From the NCBI GenBank assembly GCA_017419405.1, contig JAFOLH010000001.1, positions 732,076 to 796,075 on the forward strand: a stretch of DNA of 64,000 nucleotides, written 5' to 3'. Source of the stretch: Renibacterium sp. (GTDB lineage Bacteria; Actinomycetota; Actinomycetes; Actinomycetales; Micrococcaceae). Both the position numbers and the translations under genes were made by a program. The notes beneath the pieces are model-generated. The model was not told the origin of the DNA. It saw only the letters and a list, made by a program, of their open reading frames with translations, and made no database searches. Of the stretch, positions 1 to 8,212 are shown in pieces. How positions within the stretch are numbered: the stretch's first letter is position 1; each line of letters begins with the position of its first letter.

Positions 1-778
1 CGTCCGCAGCTTCCCGGATCAACCGCTCGAACCAGCGCGCGGCGGCTTGGGCCACGTCGGAGGGCGCGTCGAGCTCTGCGAGGAAGGCAGCGGCATCGGC
101 CATTTCGTGCCGCCGACGCACCGCATGCTGCCGGCTGCCGAGCAACAACCGCTCCATCAGCTCCGGACCGGCCGCGCTGAGTTCGCCGGAAATGTCTTCG
201 GCGAGCCAATCCCAGCATCCGGCTGCGTCACCGGCGGCTTGGCACTCCAGAAGCACTGCCGCGAGTCCCTTCATGAAGACGCTGCGGAGTAATTTCCGGG
301 CTGCCGCGCTGCCGGCTTCAGGCCCAACCACGGTCACCTCCGAGCCGAAGCGGCGGAGCAGGCCGGCGAACGAGGTCGCCGCGGTTCCGCTGGCCAGCAA
401 CGGCGTGCCGATCCCGGCGCGCGGCACCGGAGCCATCACCGCGACGTCGACGAAACCGACTCCGGCCGATGCCGCGATCGCCGCCAACTCGCGTTTCGCC
501 GCCGGGGCTCCGGTATTGAAGTCGGCGTAGATCGCGGTCGGTCCGAGTTCGGCGACCGCGGCCCGGCAGACCTCGGCGGCAGCCGAAGCCCCGACCAGGC
601 TGACCACCAACTCTGCACCCTGCAGCGCCTGGGCCAGGGAAGTCGAGCCTTCGATTCCGTTGCTGATCGGCTCCGCCGCGAAGGGGTCGTACCAGGAGGC
701 TTCAGCACCGCCCCGGGCGAAGCCGGCAAGATAATGCTGTCCTGCCTCGCCCACACCGATGACCGCGATTCGCAACAC
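1..778 (-). CDS. NAD(P)-binding 6-phosphogluconate-dehydrogenase-like oxidoreductase with DUF1932 C-terminus (3' end cut by window edge)
   Basis: Reading the minus strand from a GTG at 778-776 gives an open frame to the window edge (259 codons seen). The protein starts VLRIAVIGVGEAGQ, a Rossmann dinucleotide-binding loop (GxGxxG). It continues with a beta-hydroxyacid-dehydrogenase-like core (VDVAVMAPVPRAGIGTPLL) and then a helical part (RKLLRSVFMKGLAAVLLE) typical of the DUF1932 C-terminal domain. The start is supported by a GGAAGGA ribosome site 6 nt upstream. It is transcribed divergently from the hydratase/aldolase operon across a shared operator, so it probably belongs to the same catabolic regulon. 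I infer an NAD(P)-dependent dehydrogenase of a small carboxylic acid; the substrate cannot be read from sequence. The C-terminus lies outside the window. Confidence 0.85.
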   Translation of the reverse strand, partial: MLRIAVIGVGEAGQHYLAGFARGGAEASWYDPFAAEPISNGIEGSTSLAQALQGAELVVSLVGASAAAEVCRAAVAELGPTAIYADFNTGAPAAKRELAAIAASAGVGFVDVAVMAPVPRAGIGTPLLASGTAATSFAGLLRRFGSEVTVVGPEAGSAAARKLLRSVFMKGLAAVLLECQAAGDAAGCWDWLAEDISGELSAAGPELMERLLLGSRQHAVRRRHEMADAAAFLAELDAPSDVAQAAARWFERLIREAAD

Positions 779-831
779 GTCTGGTCCTTCCGCCGCCGGC
801 TCCGGAAATTTTCCGGATCCTTTTCGTTTCA

Positions 832-878
832 TTGACAATATTGTTGACAATCGAATGAGAATTGTCAACAATATTGAC
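832..878. promoter_or_regulatory. Divergent promoter/operator with perfect 16-bp inverted repeat (GntR/FadR-type)
   Basis: CAATATTGTTGACAAT at 836-851 is repeated in perfect inverted form at 861-876 around a 9-nt spacer. Each arm contains ATTGT-NN-ACAAT (840-851 and 861-872), the usual shape of GntR/FadR-family operators. The two centres are 21 bp apart, two helical turns. TTGACA hexamers that could act as -35 boxes lie inside the arms on both strands. The site sits between the divergent genes ending at 778 and starting at 961. No GntR gene is visible in the window; it may lie to the left. Confidence 0.75.
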
Positions 879-960
879 CAGGGTCGCTGCAGATCCGGCC
901 CACAGGTACATCACTGCTACACCGATGCATCGTGATGACCGTCAAGGAGAGGCAAGCAAT

Positions 961-1674
961 ATGTCCCAACGGCTTTTGGTCGTCGGCGCGCACAGCGCCG
1001 ATTTCGTCTGGCGTTCCGCCGGAGCGATCGCGGTGCACACCGCGGCCGGCGGCGAGGCGAAAGTAGTCGCATTGTCCTATGGCGAGCGGGGCGAGTCCGG
1101 CGAACTGTGGCGCGAGCCCGGTCAGACCGAAGCGAACGTCAAGCGGATCCGGCATGCAGAGGCGAGCGCTGCGGCCGGCATCCTGGGCGCGGATTTCGAA
1201 GGCTTCGACGCTGGAGACTACCCCTTGCGGCTGGACGACCAGGCGATCGACCGGTTGGCCGCCTTGATCCGTGAATTCGCACCGGAAATCATCCTCACCC
1301 ACCCGGCAAAGGACCCGTTCAACCCGGACCATCCGACGGCGGCTGCCGCCGTCGCTCGGGCGCGGCTGCTCGCTGCCGGGGCCGGCGTCGCTTCGGCTTT
1401 CGAGACGGTTCCACCGAGCCAGCTTTTGGCTTTCGAACCGCACCAGCCTGACCTGTGTGAATTCGTGCCGACGGAGTTCGTCGACATCACCTCGGTGTTC
1501 GAGCTGAAAGTCGCCGCGATGCAGGAAATGAAAGCCCAGAAGTATCTCCAGGAGTACTACGCGCAACGCGCCGAACACCGAGCGAACCACGCCCGAAAGG
1601 TGAGCGGCCGCAAAGAGGTGCGCTATGCAGAAGCCTTCCAAAGGCTGCTGCCGAAGGTGGTGGCCGGGCTATGA
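961..1674 (+). CDS. PIG-L/LmbE-family protein, 4-oxalomesaconate hydratase (GalB)-like
   Basis: The 237-aa protein begins MSQRLLVVGAHSADFVWRSA, then VVALSYGERGESGELW, and later has HPAKDPFNPDHPTA. This is the PIG-L/LmbE fold with a metal-binding site (AHxxD, then HPxDxxxDH-like). The AHSADFVWR and YGERGES strings match what I remember of the GalB-type hydratases of gallate/protocatechuate 4,5-cleavage, which hydrate 4-oxalomesaconate to 4-carboxy-4-hydroxy-2-oxoadipate. The ATG at 961 is preceded by AAGGAGAGG about 10 nt upstream. A longer in-frame extension back to 862 runs into the operator and was rejected. The gene overlaps the next one by 4 nt, so the two are probably translationally coupled. 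An N-acyl deacetylase role is the main alternative. Confidence 0.8.
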   Translation: MSQRLLVVGAHSADFVWRSAGAIAVHTAAGGEAKVVALSYGERGESGELWREPGQTEANVKRIRHAEASAAAGILGADFEGFDAGDYPLRLDDQAIDRLAALIREFAPEIILTHPAKDPFNPDHPTAAAAVARARLLAAGAGVASAFETVPPSQLLAFEPHQPDLCEFVPTEFVDITSVFELKVAAMQEMKAQKYLQEYYAQRAEHRANHARKVSGRKEVRYAEAFQRLLPKVVAGL

Positions 1675-2300
1675 GCGCGAATCCCCTCGGTTTCGCCGAG
1701 CTGGCCCGCGCGGCAGCCCTCCCGGTAGCGAACCTCGGCGACGCCATGGACCGGTTGAACGTGGTGGACGGAGCCATCCATGCGGTCTGGCCGGGGGCGC
1801 GGCTGACCGGGCCGGCCTTCACGGTGCTCACCGCAGGAGGCGACAACCGGGCGATCCACGAGGCTTTGGAACAGGTTCAGCCGGGCGAGGTCCTGGTAGT
1901 CAATGGACAGGGCAGCACGCACCGCGCGTTGATCGGCGAGTTGATCGGGGGACGCGCCAAAGTACGCGGTGTGGCTGGCATGTTGATCGACGGTGCGGTC
2001 CGGGATTCGGCGGGGCTGGCCGATCTGGGATTCCCGGTGTTCGCGCGCTCGGTGAGCCCGGCCGGGCCATACCGCAACGGACCGGGAAGGCTCCAGGTCC
2101 CGGTGGCGATCGGCGGCGTGGTGGTGCAGCCGGGCGATTTGATCGTCGCGGACGATGACGGCGCAGCAGTGGTGCCCTGGCCCGACGTCGAATCGGTGCT
2201 CGACCGGGCGGAGCAGAAGCACGCCGCCGAATCGGCCGAACTGATTGCGCTCACCGCAGAACTCGCCGGACTGCGGCCCGCAGCGGAAACCGATCGATGA
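1671..2300 (+). CDS. RraA-family aldolase, likely 4-carboxy-4-hydroxy-2-oxoadipate (CHA/HMG) aldolase
   Basis: The 209-aa protein has the compact RraA fold: NLGDAMDR near the N-terminus, VNGQGSTHRALIGEL in the middle and GMLIDGAVRDSAGL around residues 103-116. The RD pair of the last motif is the divalent-metal/pyruvate site of the class II HMG/CHA aldolases (the enzyme that splits CHA to pyruvate and oxaloacetate). RraA proper (RNase E inhibitor) is unlikely in this context. The gene follows a GalB-like hydratase with a 4-nt overlap, and GalB and the aldolase are consecutive steps. Its own stop overlaps the next ATG (ATGA at 2297-2300). Role assignment is by family and neighbourhood. Confidence 0.83.
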   Translation: MSANPLGFAELARAAALPVANLGDAMDRLNVVDGAIHAVWPGARLTGPAFTVLTAGGDNRAIHEALEQVQPGEVLVVNGQGSTHRALIGELIGGRAKVRGVAGMLIDGAVRDSAGLADLGFPVFARSVSPAGPYRNGPGRLQVPVAIGGVVVQPGDLIVADDDGAAVVPWPDVESVLDRAEQKHAAESAELIALTAELAGLRPAAETDR

Positions 2301-3364
2301 TCCCCGGCACCGGCTCCGAAAAGACCGCCGTCAATCCGTACGTCGTGACCCTCGGCACCGCCGGGGGACCACGGTGGTGGCGCTCCGCTGACGCGGTACA
2401 CCAGGCCGGCATTGCGACTGCAGTGGTAGTGGGCGAGGCGGTCTATCTGGTGGACGCCGGACATGGCGTGGGACAGCAGCTGGCCCACGCCGGACTGCGG
2501 ATTCCGCAGATCCGGGGCATCTTCCTGACCCATTTGCATTCCGATCACACCATCGACCTGCCGAGTCTGCTGGTTTTCGGCTTCCTGCACCTCCCGGACC
2601 CCGGACAACGCCCGATCAGGATCCTCGGCCCGGGCAATCGGGGCATGCTTCCGCCGGTATCGCCGCGCGCCGCCACGCCGCCGGAACCGGTTTTCCCGGA
2701 GCAGCCGACGCCCGGAACGGCAGAGCTGGTGGACTTGCTGCTGCGGGCCTATGCCACCGACATCAACGACCGGGTGCTCGATTCGCTCCGGCCGTCCCCG
2801 GTCCGGCTGTTCCAGGCCGAGGACATCGAGCTGCCGGCCGATTCCGGGTTCCATCCGAACCTGAATTCATCGCCCGACGTCGAACCGTTTGAAATCTACC
2901 GCGATGACTTGGTCACCGTGACCGCGACTTTGGTCAGCCATCCACCGATCGCTCCGGCCTTCGCCTTCCGCTTCCAGACCGCGGAGGGCTCGGTGACCAT
3001 CTCCGGGGACACCGCGCCGAGCCGCAACCTGGTCCGTTTGGCCCAGGGCTCGGAATTGTTGTTGCACGAGGCCATGGACTTTTCCGCGATGCAGGAGATC
3101 TATCGGCACGAAACCCGGGAGACCGCCGAAGCAACCATGGACCACCATTACAAGTCGCACACCAGCCCGCATCAGGCCGGAGAACTGGCGAGTGCTGCCG
3201 GTGTATCGGTCCTCGCCCTGCACCATCTGTCGCCGGGCAACGTGGACCCGGCGGTATGGCGGGCCGCGGAGGCGACGTTTGCCGGACCGGTCCGGGTCCC
3301 GGCTGACCTCGAGACGATTTGCTTTGCCCGAACGACGATCGAACAAACCCAACCCGAGCACTAA
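2297..3364 (+). CDS. Metallo-beta-lactamase-fold hydrolase (RNase Z-like group)
   Basis: The 355-aa protein carries the metal-binding motif HLHSDH at residues 79-84, a strand-loop VYLVDAGHG before it, SGDTAPS in the second half and a late ALHHLSPG histidine motif. These are the ligands of the arylsulfatase/RNase Z-type MBL superfamily. An insertion of about 80 residues (rich in Pro/Glu) separates the two halves. It is the third gene of the hydratase-aldolase operon and begins inside the previous stop codon. A lactone or ester hydrolase feeding this pathway is a reasonable inference, because known 4,5-cleavage pathways need a lactonase and none of the usual amidohydrolase type is present. No substrate is proven. 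Confidence 0.8.
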   Translation: MIPGTGSEKTAVNPYVVTLGTAGGPRWWRSADAVHQAGIATAVVVGEAVYLVDAGHGVGQQLAHAGLRIPQIRGIFLTHLHSDHTIDLPSLLVFGFLHLPDPGQRPIRILGPGNRGMLPPVSPRAATPPEPVFPEQPTPGTAELVDLLLRAYATDINDRVLDSLRPSPVRLFQAEDIELPADSGFHPNLNSSPDVEPFEIYRDDLVTVTATLVSHPPIAPAFAFRFQTAEGSVTISGDTAPSRNLVRLAQGSELLLHEAMDFSAMQEIYRHETRETAEATMDHHYKSHTSPHQAGELASAAGVSVLALHHLSPGNVDPAVWRAAEATFAGPVRVPADLETICFARTTIEQTQPEH

Positions 3365-3390
3365 CCCGAACAGCCAACAGCGAGGATTCA

Positions 3391-4722
3391 ATGGTGAACG
3401 TCCCAGCAGTCGAACAAGAACCCGGTGCAGCACCGAGTCAAAGCCTCAACACCAAAGAAATGCGGCGGATCCTCGCCTCGAGCTTCATCGGCAGCACTAT
3501 CGAGTACTACGACTTCATCTTGTACGCGACTGCTGCGGCGATCGTGTTCAACCAAGTGTTCTTCGCCGGGATGGGGCCGGAATTCGCCACCGTCGCGTCC
3601 TTTTCCACGCTGGCCGCCGGATACATCATGCGACCACTGGGCGGGATCTTCTTCGGCCACTTCGGCGACCGGATGGGTCGCAAGACCGTATTGATCGTCT
3701 CCATGATGCTCATGGGCATCGCCACCACGCTGATCGGCTTGCTGCCCGGTTACGCCCAGATCGGTGTCGCAGCCCCGGTGCTGCTGGTGGGGCTTCGGAT
3801 CGTCCAAGGATTCGCCGTGGGCGGCGAATGGGGCGGTGCGATGTTGGTCGCTTTGGAACACGCACCGGACAAGAAACGCGGTTTTGCGGCGAGCTTCGCG
3901 AATATGGGCGCGCCGGCCGGGGCGGTTCTGGCCTCGCTCGCGGTATCCCTGTTCACACTACTGCCTCGGGAGCAATTCATTTCCTGGGGTTGGCGGGTGC
4001 CGTTCCTGTTGAGCGTTTTCCTGGTGCTGATCGGCTTGGTGATCCGCTACAAGGTCTCGGAGACCCCGGTGTTCAAGGAGCTCGAGGCCAAGGCGGCGCC
4101 CAAGCGGATTCCGTTGTTCGAAGTATTGGCCACGCACCCCAAGGACATCATCCTGGGCGTGCTGGCCGGGATGAGCATTTACACGATGGCCGGCATCGTC
4201 ACCGTTTGGGCGGTGTCCTATGCGGTGGATGCCGGGGCGAACGCGACTTGGGTGCTCAATGCCAAGGCGTTCGCTGCTTTAGGTTCGATCGGCGCGACCA
4301 TCGTCGGTGCGAAACTGTCCGACCGGTTCGGCCGAAGGCCGGTGTTGCTGGCCGGCGTGCTCGCCGCCGCGGTGTTCGCTTTTCCAATCCTCTGGCTGGT
4401 CGGATTCGGCACGGCGTGGTCCTATGCGGCAGCCGTCCTGTTGGGCCAGGTGATCCAAGGACTGATTTCCGGTCCGTTCGGCGCCTTCGTGGCCGAGTTG
4501 TTCCCGACCCGGATGCGCTACACCGGAGCTTCGCTGACCTACCAGAGCGCTTCGACATTGGGCGCCGGATTCACCCCGGCGATCGCGGCGACCCTGGTCG
4601 CGGTGGCCGCCGGATCCTTCTGGTTGCTGGGCGCAGTCTGGGTCCTGGTGCTCCTGATCGCGGCGGCTGCGGTCTTCCTGTCCAGCGAAGGACGCCAGCG
4701 GGAGTTGGCCTCGATCACCTGA
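3391..4722 (+). CDS. MFS transporter, metabolite:H+ symporter (MHS) family
   Basis: A 443-aa protein with about 12 hydrophobic segments. GHFGDRMGRKTVL between TM2 and TM3 and SDRFGRRPVLL in the second half are the paired MFS cytoplasmic motifs. IEYYDFILYATAAA and QGFAVGGEWGGAMLVALEHAP are typical of the MHS group (ShiA, KgtP, PcaT and relatives), which import aromatic acids and di- or tricarboxylates with protons. I chose ATG 3391 because a CGAGGA box precedes it and family members start about here; the same frame is open back to 3319, overlapping the upstream gene. It closes the hydratase/aldolase/MBL operon and probably imports its substrate. Confidence 0.88.
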   Translation: MVNVPAVEQEPGAAPSQSLNTKEMRRILASSFIGSTIEYYDFILYATAAAIVFNQVFFAGMGPEFATVASFSTLAAGYIMRPLGGIFFGHFGDRMGRKTVLIVSMMLMGIATTLIGLLPGYAQIGVAAPVLLVGLRIVQGFAVGGEWGGAMLVALEHAPDKKRGFAASFANMGAPAGAVLASLAVSLFTLLPREQFISWGWRVPFLLSVFLVLIGLVIRYKVSETPVFKELEAKAAPKRIPLFEVLATHPKDIILGVLAGMSIYTMAGIVTVWAVSYAVDAGANATWVLNAKAFAALGSIGATIVGAKLSDRFGRRPVLLAGVLAAAVFAFPILWLVGFGTAWSYAAAVLLGQVIQGLISGPFGAFVAELFPTRMRYTGASLTYQSASTLGAGFTPAIAATLVAVAAGSFWLLGAVWVLVLLIAAAAVFLSSEGRQRELASIT

Positions 4723-4740
4723 AAGGCTGCTCGGTGCGGC

Positions 4741-5700
4741 TCAGCGGACCAGCTGTTCGATCACGCGCTGCACGCCGAGCGCAGCATCGAAGCTCGCGAT
4801 GTTCTGCAAGGACCCACCTCGGATCGCGGCGGCCAGGAGTGCGAGCCGGGACGCTTCGTCGCCTTGTTGCACGGGCATCGGTACCGGCTGCCATTGTCCT
4901 TGCCGGAATTGCGAAAGCTTCGCCCAGTCCTTGAGCAGGTAGGAGCTTTCGGTGCCCCAGGCGAACCATTCGTACGTGGTCTCCGAGCCGATGCCGGCGG
5001 CAGCAGTGATCTGGACCGGAATCCCGCCGGCAGTCAATGCGGCGGAAAGCCAGGTTTCCGCGGAGCCGTCTGCCGGGAACCTGGCATCGTGGAACCGGAC
5101 CTCCAGCGGACCGAAAAGACGTTGCGTGAGGTAAATGAAATGGGAGAGCACTTCACGGACGAAGCCGCCTTGCTCCCGGCCATTGAGCCACAGCGCCTTT
5201 TCCTGAAACGGTCGGGGCCATTGCGGGAATTGCAACCGGATTTCGACGCCGCGGACGTCGCCGAGCGCGCCGTCGGCCAGTTGCTGTTCCAGGTGGAGCA
5301 CCGAGCTGCGATCGGACAGTGCGAAGTTGACTCCGCTGACCCGGCCCGATTCGGCCGCAGCCCTCGCCATGGCCTCGCCCTCGGCGAGGCTGACCGAAAG
5401 CGGCTTTTCACAGAAGACATGTTTCCCACGGGCGAAAGCTGCCAGCGACAGGTCATGGTGGAAGGCCGGCGGAGTCGCGATGTAGACCAGATCGACACCG
5501 GGATCGCTCAGCACCGCGTCCGGGTCGGCGCTGAGCCGCACTCCGGGGATCAGCCCCGCAGCCGTCAGCCGCGCCGACTCCGACGGGTCTGCGGCGGCCC
5601 GGACCGTGAAGTCCGAATGTTCCCGGGCCGCGCGCATGAGCGTTGCACCCATGGCGCCCAATCCGATGATCCCCAAGCCCAGGGTGCTGCTCGACGCCAT
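4741..5700 (-). CDS. Gfo/Idh/MocA-family oxidoreductase
   Basis: The 319-aa protein starts MASSSTLGLGIIGLGAMG, a Rossmann GxGxxG loop. The family signature FCEKPLS sits near residue 100 (the EKP lysine lies at the active site). A C-terminal alpha/beta dimerisation domain follows, containing PQWPRPFQEKALW. I take ATG 5700, where homology to the family begins and a GAGG box lies upstream; a longer frame to 5844 would overlap the adjacent PhzF gene. It converges on the MHS transporter with an 18-nt gap. These enzymes use NAD(P) on sugars, inositols or related substrates. The specificity here is unknown. Confidence 0.85.
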   Translation of the reverse strand: MASSSTLGLGIIGLGAMGATLMRAAREHSDFTVRAAADPSESARLTAAGLIPGVRLSADPDAVLSDPGVDLVYIATPPAFHHDLSLAAFARGKHVFCEKPLSVSLAEGEAMARAAAESGRVSGVNFALSDRSSVLHLEQQLADGALGDVRGVEIRLQFPQWPRPFQEKALWLNGREQGGFVREVLSHFIYLTQRLFGPLEVRFHDARFPADGSAETWLSAALTAGGIPVQITAAAGIGSETTYEWFAWGTESSYLLKDWAKLSQFRQGQWQPVPMPVQQGDEASRLALLAAAIRGGSLQNIASFDAALGVQRVIEQLVR

Positions 5701-5770
5701 GCCAAAACCTCGTTTTCGAAAGCGGCCGCACGGTGCGCCCGGATGTACTCTATGCCATCGCCCCGGTGGC

Positions 5771-6622
5771 TCAGTCCTCGATCCGGATCGCTCCGCCGGA
5801 TACCGTGATGCCGCCCGCCAACGGCACTTGTACCCGAAGCACACTCGGCCTCCCGATATGCCGGCCTTGCCTGATCACGATCTCCGCGGGCACGTCGATG
5901 AGCTGCAATTCGCGCAGGTAGGCGCCCACTGAGGCGGCCGCCGACCCGGTTGCCGGATCCTCGACGAGATCGCCGACCGGAAAGAGATTGCAGGCTTCGA
6001 ACTCGTGGGCCGACAAGGACCGCAGCAGAGTCACCGTGCCGGTCCAACCGCGTCGGTCCATCAGCCCGCGCATGGCTTCCGGGTCGAAACTGAAGCTGTC
6101 GAAGGATGCGGCATCGGCCAGGACCAGCACCGGATGCGGGTTACCGGCGAAAGCGAGCCGGGGCGGGTAGTGGTCCGCCAAATCGGAGCGGTGCAACTGC
6201 AGCAGGTTCAGAATCGCGTCCAGATCCGCTTCGGGAAGCAATTCCACGACCGGGTCCACGCTGGTGAAAGAGACCTCGATTCCTTCTTGGCCCGGAGCGG
6301 CTTCCAGGAGCACATCACCGACCATGGTCTGGAAAACGAAGCTTCCTGGACCATGGAGTTGGGCGAGAGCCACGGCTGCGGCAACCGTCGCGTGTCCGCA
6401 GAACGGGACTTCGGCTATCGGGGAGAAGTACCGCACCGAGACCTTCCGTACGCCGCTCGCCGGAACAGGCGAGGTCACAAAGGCCGACTCGGCGTAGCCC
6501 ACCTCGGCCGCGATCTGCTGCATCAGCGTGTCGGAGAGCCCTCCTGCATCGAGCACCACTCCTGCCGGATTGCCCCCGCCCGGAGCTGCTGCGAAGGCGC
6601 TCAATCTCAGAATCTCGGTCAT
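5771..6622 (-). CDS. PhzF-family isomerase/epimerase
   Basis: The 283-aa protein has PGGGNPAGVV near residue 17, EVGYAESAFV around residue 46 (the Glu is the catalytic acid/base of PhzF and diaminopimelate-epimerase-like enzymes), FCGHATVAAA near residue 75 and the C-terminal DPATGSAAASVGAYL. Length and motif order are those of the PhzF family, which catalyses isomerisation by proton shift. No phenazine genes are nearby, so a role in phenazine synthesis is not implied. The ATG at 6622 fits the family start; the longer frame upstream is low-complexity leader. The next minus-strand gene starts 70 nt downstream, so the two may be co-transcribed. Confidence 0.88.
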   Translation of the reverse strand: MTEILRLSAFAAAPGGGNPAGVVLDAGGLSDTLMQQIAAEVGYAESAFVTSPVPASGVRKVSVRYFSPIAEVPFCGHATVAAAVALAQLHGPGSFVFQTMVGDVLLEAAPGQEGIEVSFTSVDPVVELLPEADLDAILNLLQLHRSDLADHYPPRLAFAGNPHPVLVLADAASFDSFSFDPEAMRGLMDRRGWTGTVTLLRSLSAHEFEACNLFPVGDLVEDPATGSAAASVGAYLRELQLIDVPAEIVIRQGRHIGRPSVLRVQVPLAGGITVSGGAIRIED

Positions 6623-6802
6623 GGTCTTCCGTTCTTCTCGGCTGCTCGCCAGGTCCCACACTCGGCAACGCGGACGGCCGGCCAGAGATTCCCCGGTCGC
6701 ATCGGGCGGCCACGGCGCCCAGGGCGCGAAATCCAAACCAATCGTTGGGCGCATCTGGTGCGAATGCCTTATGACATTGATCGTGGGTCGGAGGAAACCA
6801 TC

Positions 6803-7141
6803 ATGCGAGCGAATTCAGGCTTTGCCATTTGGACGTTGCTGCTCTTGTCCTCCGTCTGGGCCGTCGGCAGCCTATTCCTCGGCTTGCAATGGCAGTTCTT
6901 GTGCGCTGCTGCGCTTGCCGGAAGCGCGGCGGTCCGACTGGTCTGGCCTCAGTCGGTGGACGCCTTCCCAGTCGAATCGCCAGCGATCGCCCCCGGCACG
7001 CCTCAAAGCACCGCAATGCCGGATTTGCTGCCGGTTCCGGACCCGGAACGCCAAGCCGAGGTCGTGCGGTTGCGGCTGGTCAAGCCGCTGCAGCCGGAGC
7101 CGGCCGGATCTGATCTGCTCACGACCTCGCTTTCGGCCTGA
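6803..7141 (+). CDS. Small membrane protein of unknown function
   Basis: A 112-aa protein starting MRANSGFAIWTLLLLSSV. It has two hydrophobic segments (about residues 7-22 and 26-46) joined by a short turn, then a Pro-rich hydrophilic tail ending in LLTTSLSA. A strong GGAGGA ribosome site lies 7 nt before the ATG, which supports translation. It diverges from PhzF. I do not recognise a family. A small inner-membrane protein with a cytosolic or external tail is all the sequence supports. Confidence 0.6.
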   Translation: MRANSGFAIWTLLLLSSVWAVGSLFLGLQWQFLCAAALAGSAAVRLVWPQSVDAFPVESPAIAPGTPQSTAMPDLLPVPDPERQAEVVRLRLVKPLQPEPAGSDLLTTSLSA

Positions 7142-7230
7142 CCTCAGGGTCGGCCGTTCAACCTGGTCCGCTCGGGCCGGGCCGCGGATGTTGATTGCCC
7201 GCGGGATGGTCGGCTGGTAGCCTGCCGGAC

Positions 7231-8205
7231 ATGACCATCACCACAGCCTTGGCTGACTGGTTGCTCGACGCCGATCCGGCCCTGCGCTGGCAAGTCGAAC
7301 GGGACCTCTTGCAGGAACCGGCCGAGGTCTGGCGCGCCACTCGCGGACAGATCGCCGGCTCCGGCTTCGGCTACCGGTTGCTCCAACTGCAGGGCCAAGA
7401 CGGGCAATGGGCCGGTGGGTCGTTTTTTCCGGCGGGGTTCGACTTCCACGGCCCCGAGGCCGGGAACGGCGCCGGGCAACCCTGGACCGCCACGACCTGG
7501 TCTTTGAACACCCTGCGGGACTGGGGCCTGGATGCCGGCGAGCTTGCCGGAACCGCCGAATTGCTGGCCGCCAACAGCCGATGGAGCTATGCGGATCTGC
7601 CCTATTGGCACGGCGAGGTGGATTGCTGCATCAACGGCTATACCCTGGCCAATGGTGCCTGGCTCGGAGCCGACGTTTCCGGCATTGCGGAGTGGTTTCT
7701 GAGCCACTCGATGCCGGACGGCGGCTGGAATTGCGATTGGCTGGACGGCGCCAGCCGATCGTCGTTCCATTCCACGCTCAATGCCCTGATCGGGATTCTG
7801 TATTACGAATCGCGGGTCGGTGGTGTGCCGGAACTGGCCGAGGCGCGGCACGCGGCCGAGGAATACCTCCTGCAACGGCATCTGCTCAATCGGCTGTCTA
7901 CAGGCCAATCCGTGGGTCCTTGGGCGGGCGAGCTCGCTTACCCGTTCCGCTGGAAGTACAGCGTGCTGAAAGCTCTGGACTACTTTCGCCTAGCCGCGGA
8001 ATACGACGGCGCAGCTCCGGATCCGCGGCTGGCCGAAGCTGTGGAGCTGCTGTCAGGCAAGCGCCAGGCCGATGGCACCTGGTGGCAGGAACTTCGCCAC
8101 CCCGGGCGCGCTTGGTTCGAGGTCGATGTCCCGCCGGGGCAACCGTCGAAATGGCTGACTCTCTACTCGTTGCGGGTTCTGGATTGGTGGGACCGCCGGC
8201 ACTGA
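7231..8205 (+). CDS. Alpha-toroid (squalene-cyclase/prenyltransferase-like) protein
   Basis: The 324-aa protein is rich in Trp and has repeated QW-like motifs: QDGQWAGGSFFP, MPDGGWNCDW and QADGTWWQE. They are spaced like the repeats of (alpha/alpha)6 toroid proteins (terpene cyclase and prenyltransferase beta-subunit superfamily). The DXDD motif of squalene cyclases is absent. At about half the size of a triterpene cyclase it is a single-domain member, often annotated as hypothetical in actinobacteria. I took ATG 7231 (MTITTALADWLLDADP) rather than the upstream in-frame start because the N-terminal repeat begins there. It converges with the GNAT gene 7 nt away. Function unknown; possibly a glycan- or lipid-binding enzyme. 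Confidence 0.7.
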   Translation: MTITTALADWLLDADPALRWQVERDLLQEPAEVWRATRGQIAGSGFGYRLLQLQGQDGQWAGGSFFPAGFDFHGPEAGNGAGQPWTATTWSLNTLRDWGLDAGELAGTAELLAANSRWSYADLPYWHGEVDCCINGYTLANGAWLGADVSGIAEWFLSHSMPDGGWNCDWLDGASRSSFHSTLNALIGILYYESRVGGVPELAEARHAAEEYLLQRHLLNRLSTGQSVGPWAGELAYPFRWKYSVLKALDYFRLAAEYDGAAPDPRLAEAVELLSGKRQADGTWWQELRHPGRAWFEVDVPPGQPSKWLTLYSLRVLDWWDRRH

Positions 8206-8212
8206 ACCGCGG

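Noticed and set aside
5771..6622. PhzF as evidence for phenazine biosynthesis
   Set aside because: No phzABCDEG genes in the window; PhzF-family proteins are widespread with other roles.
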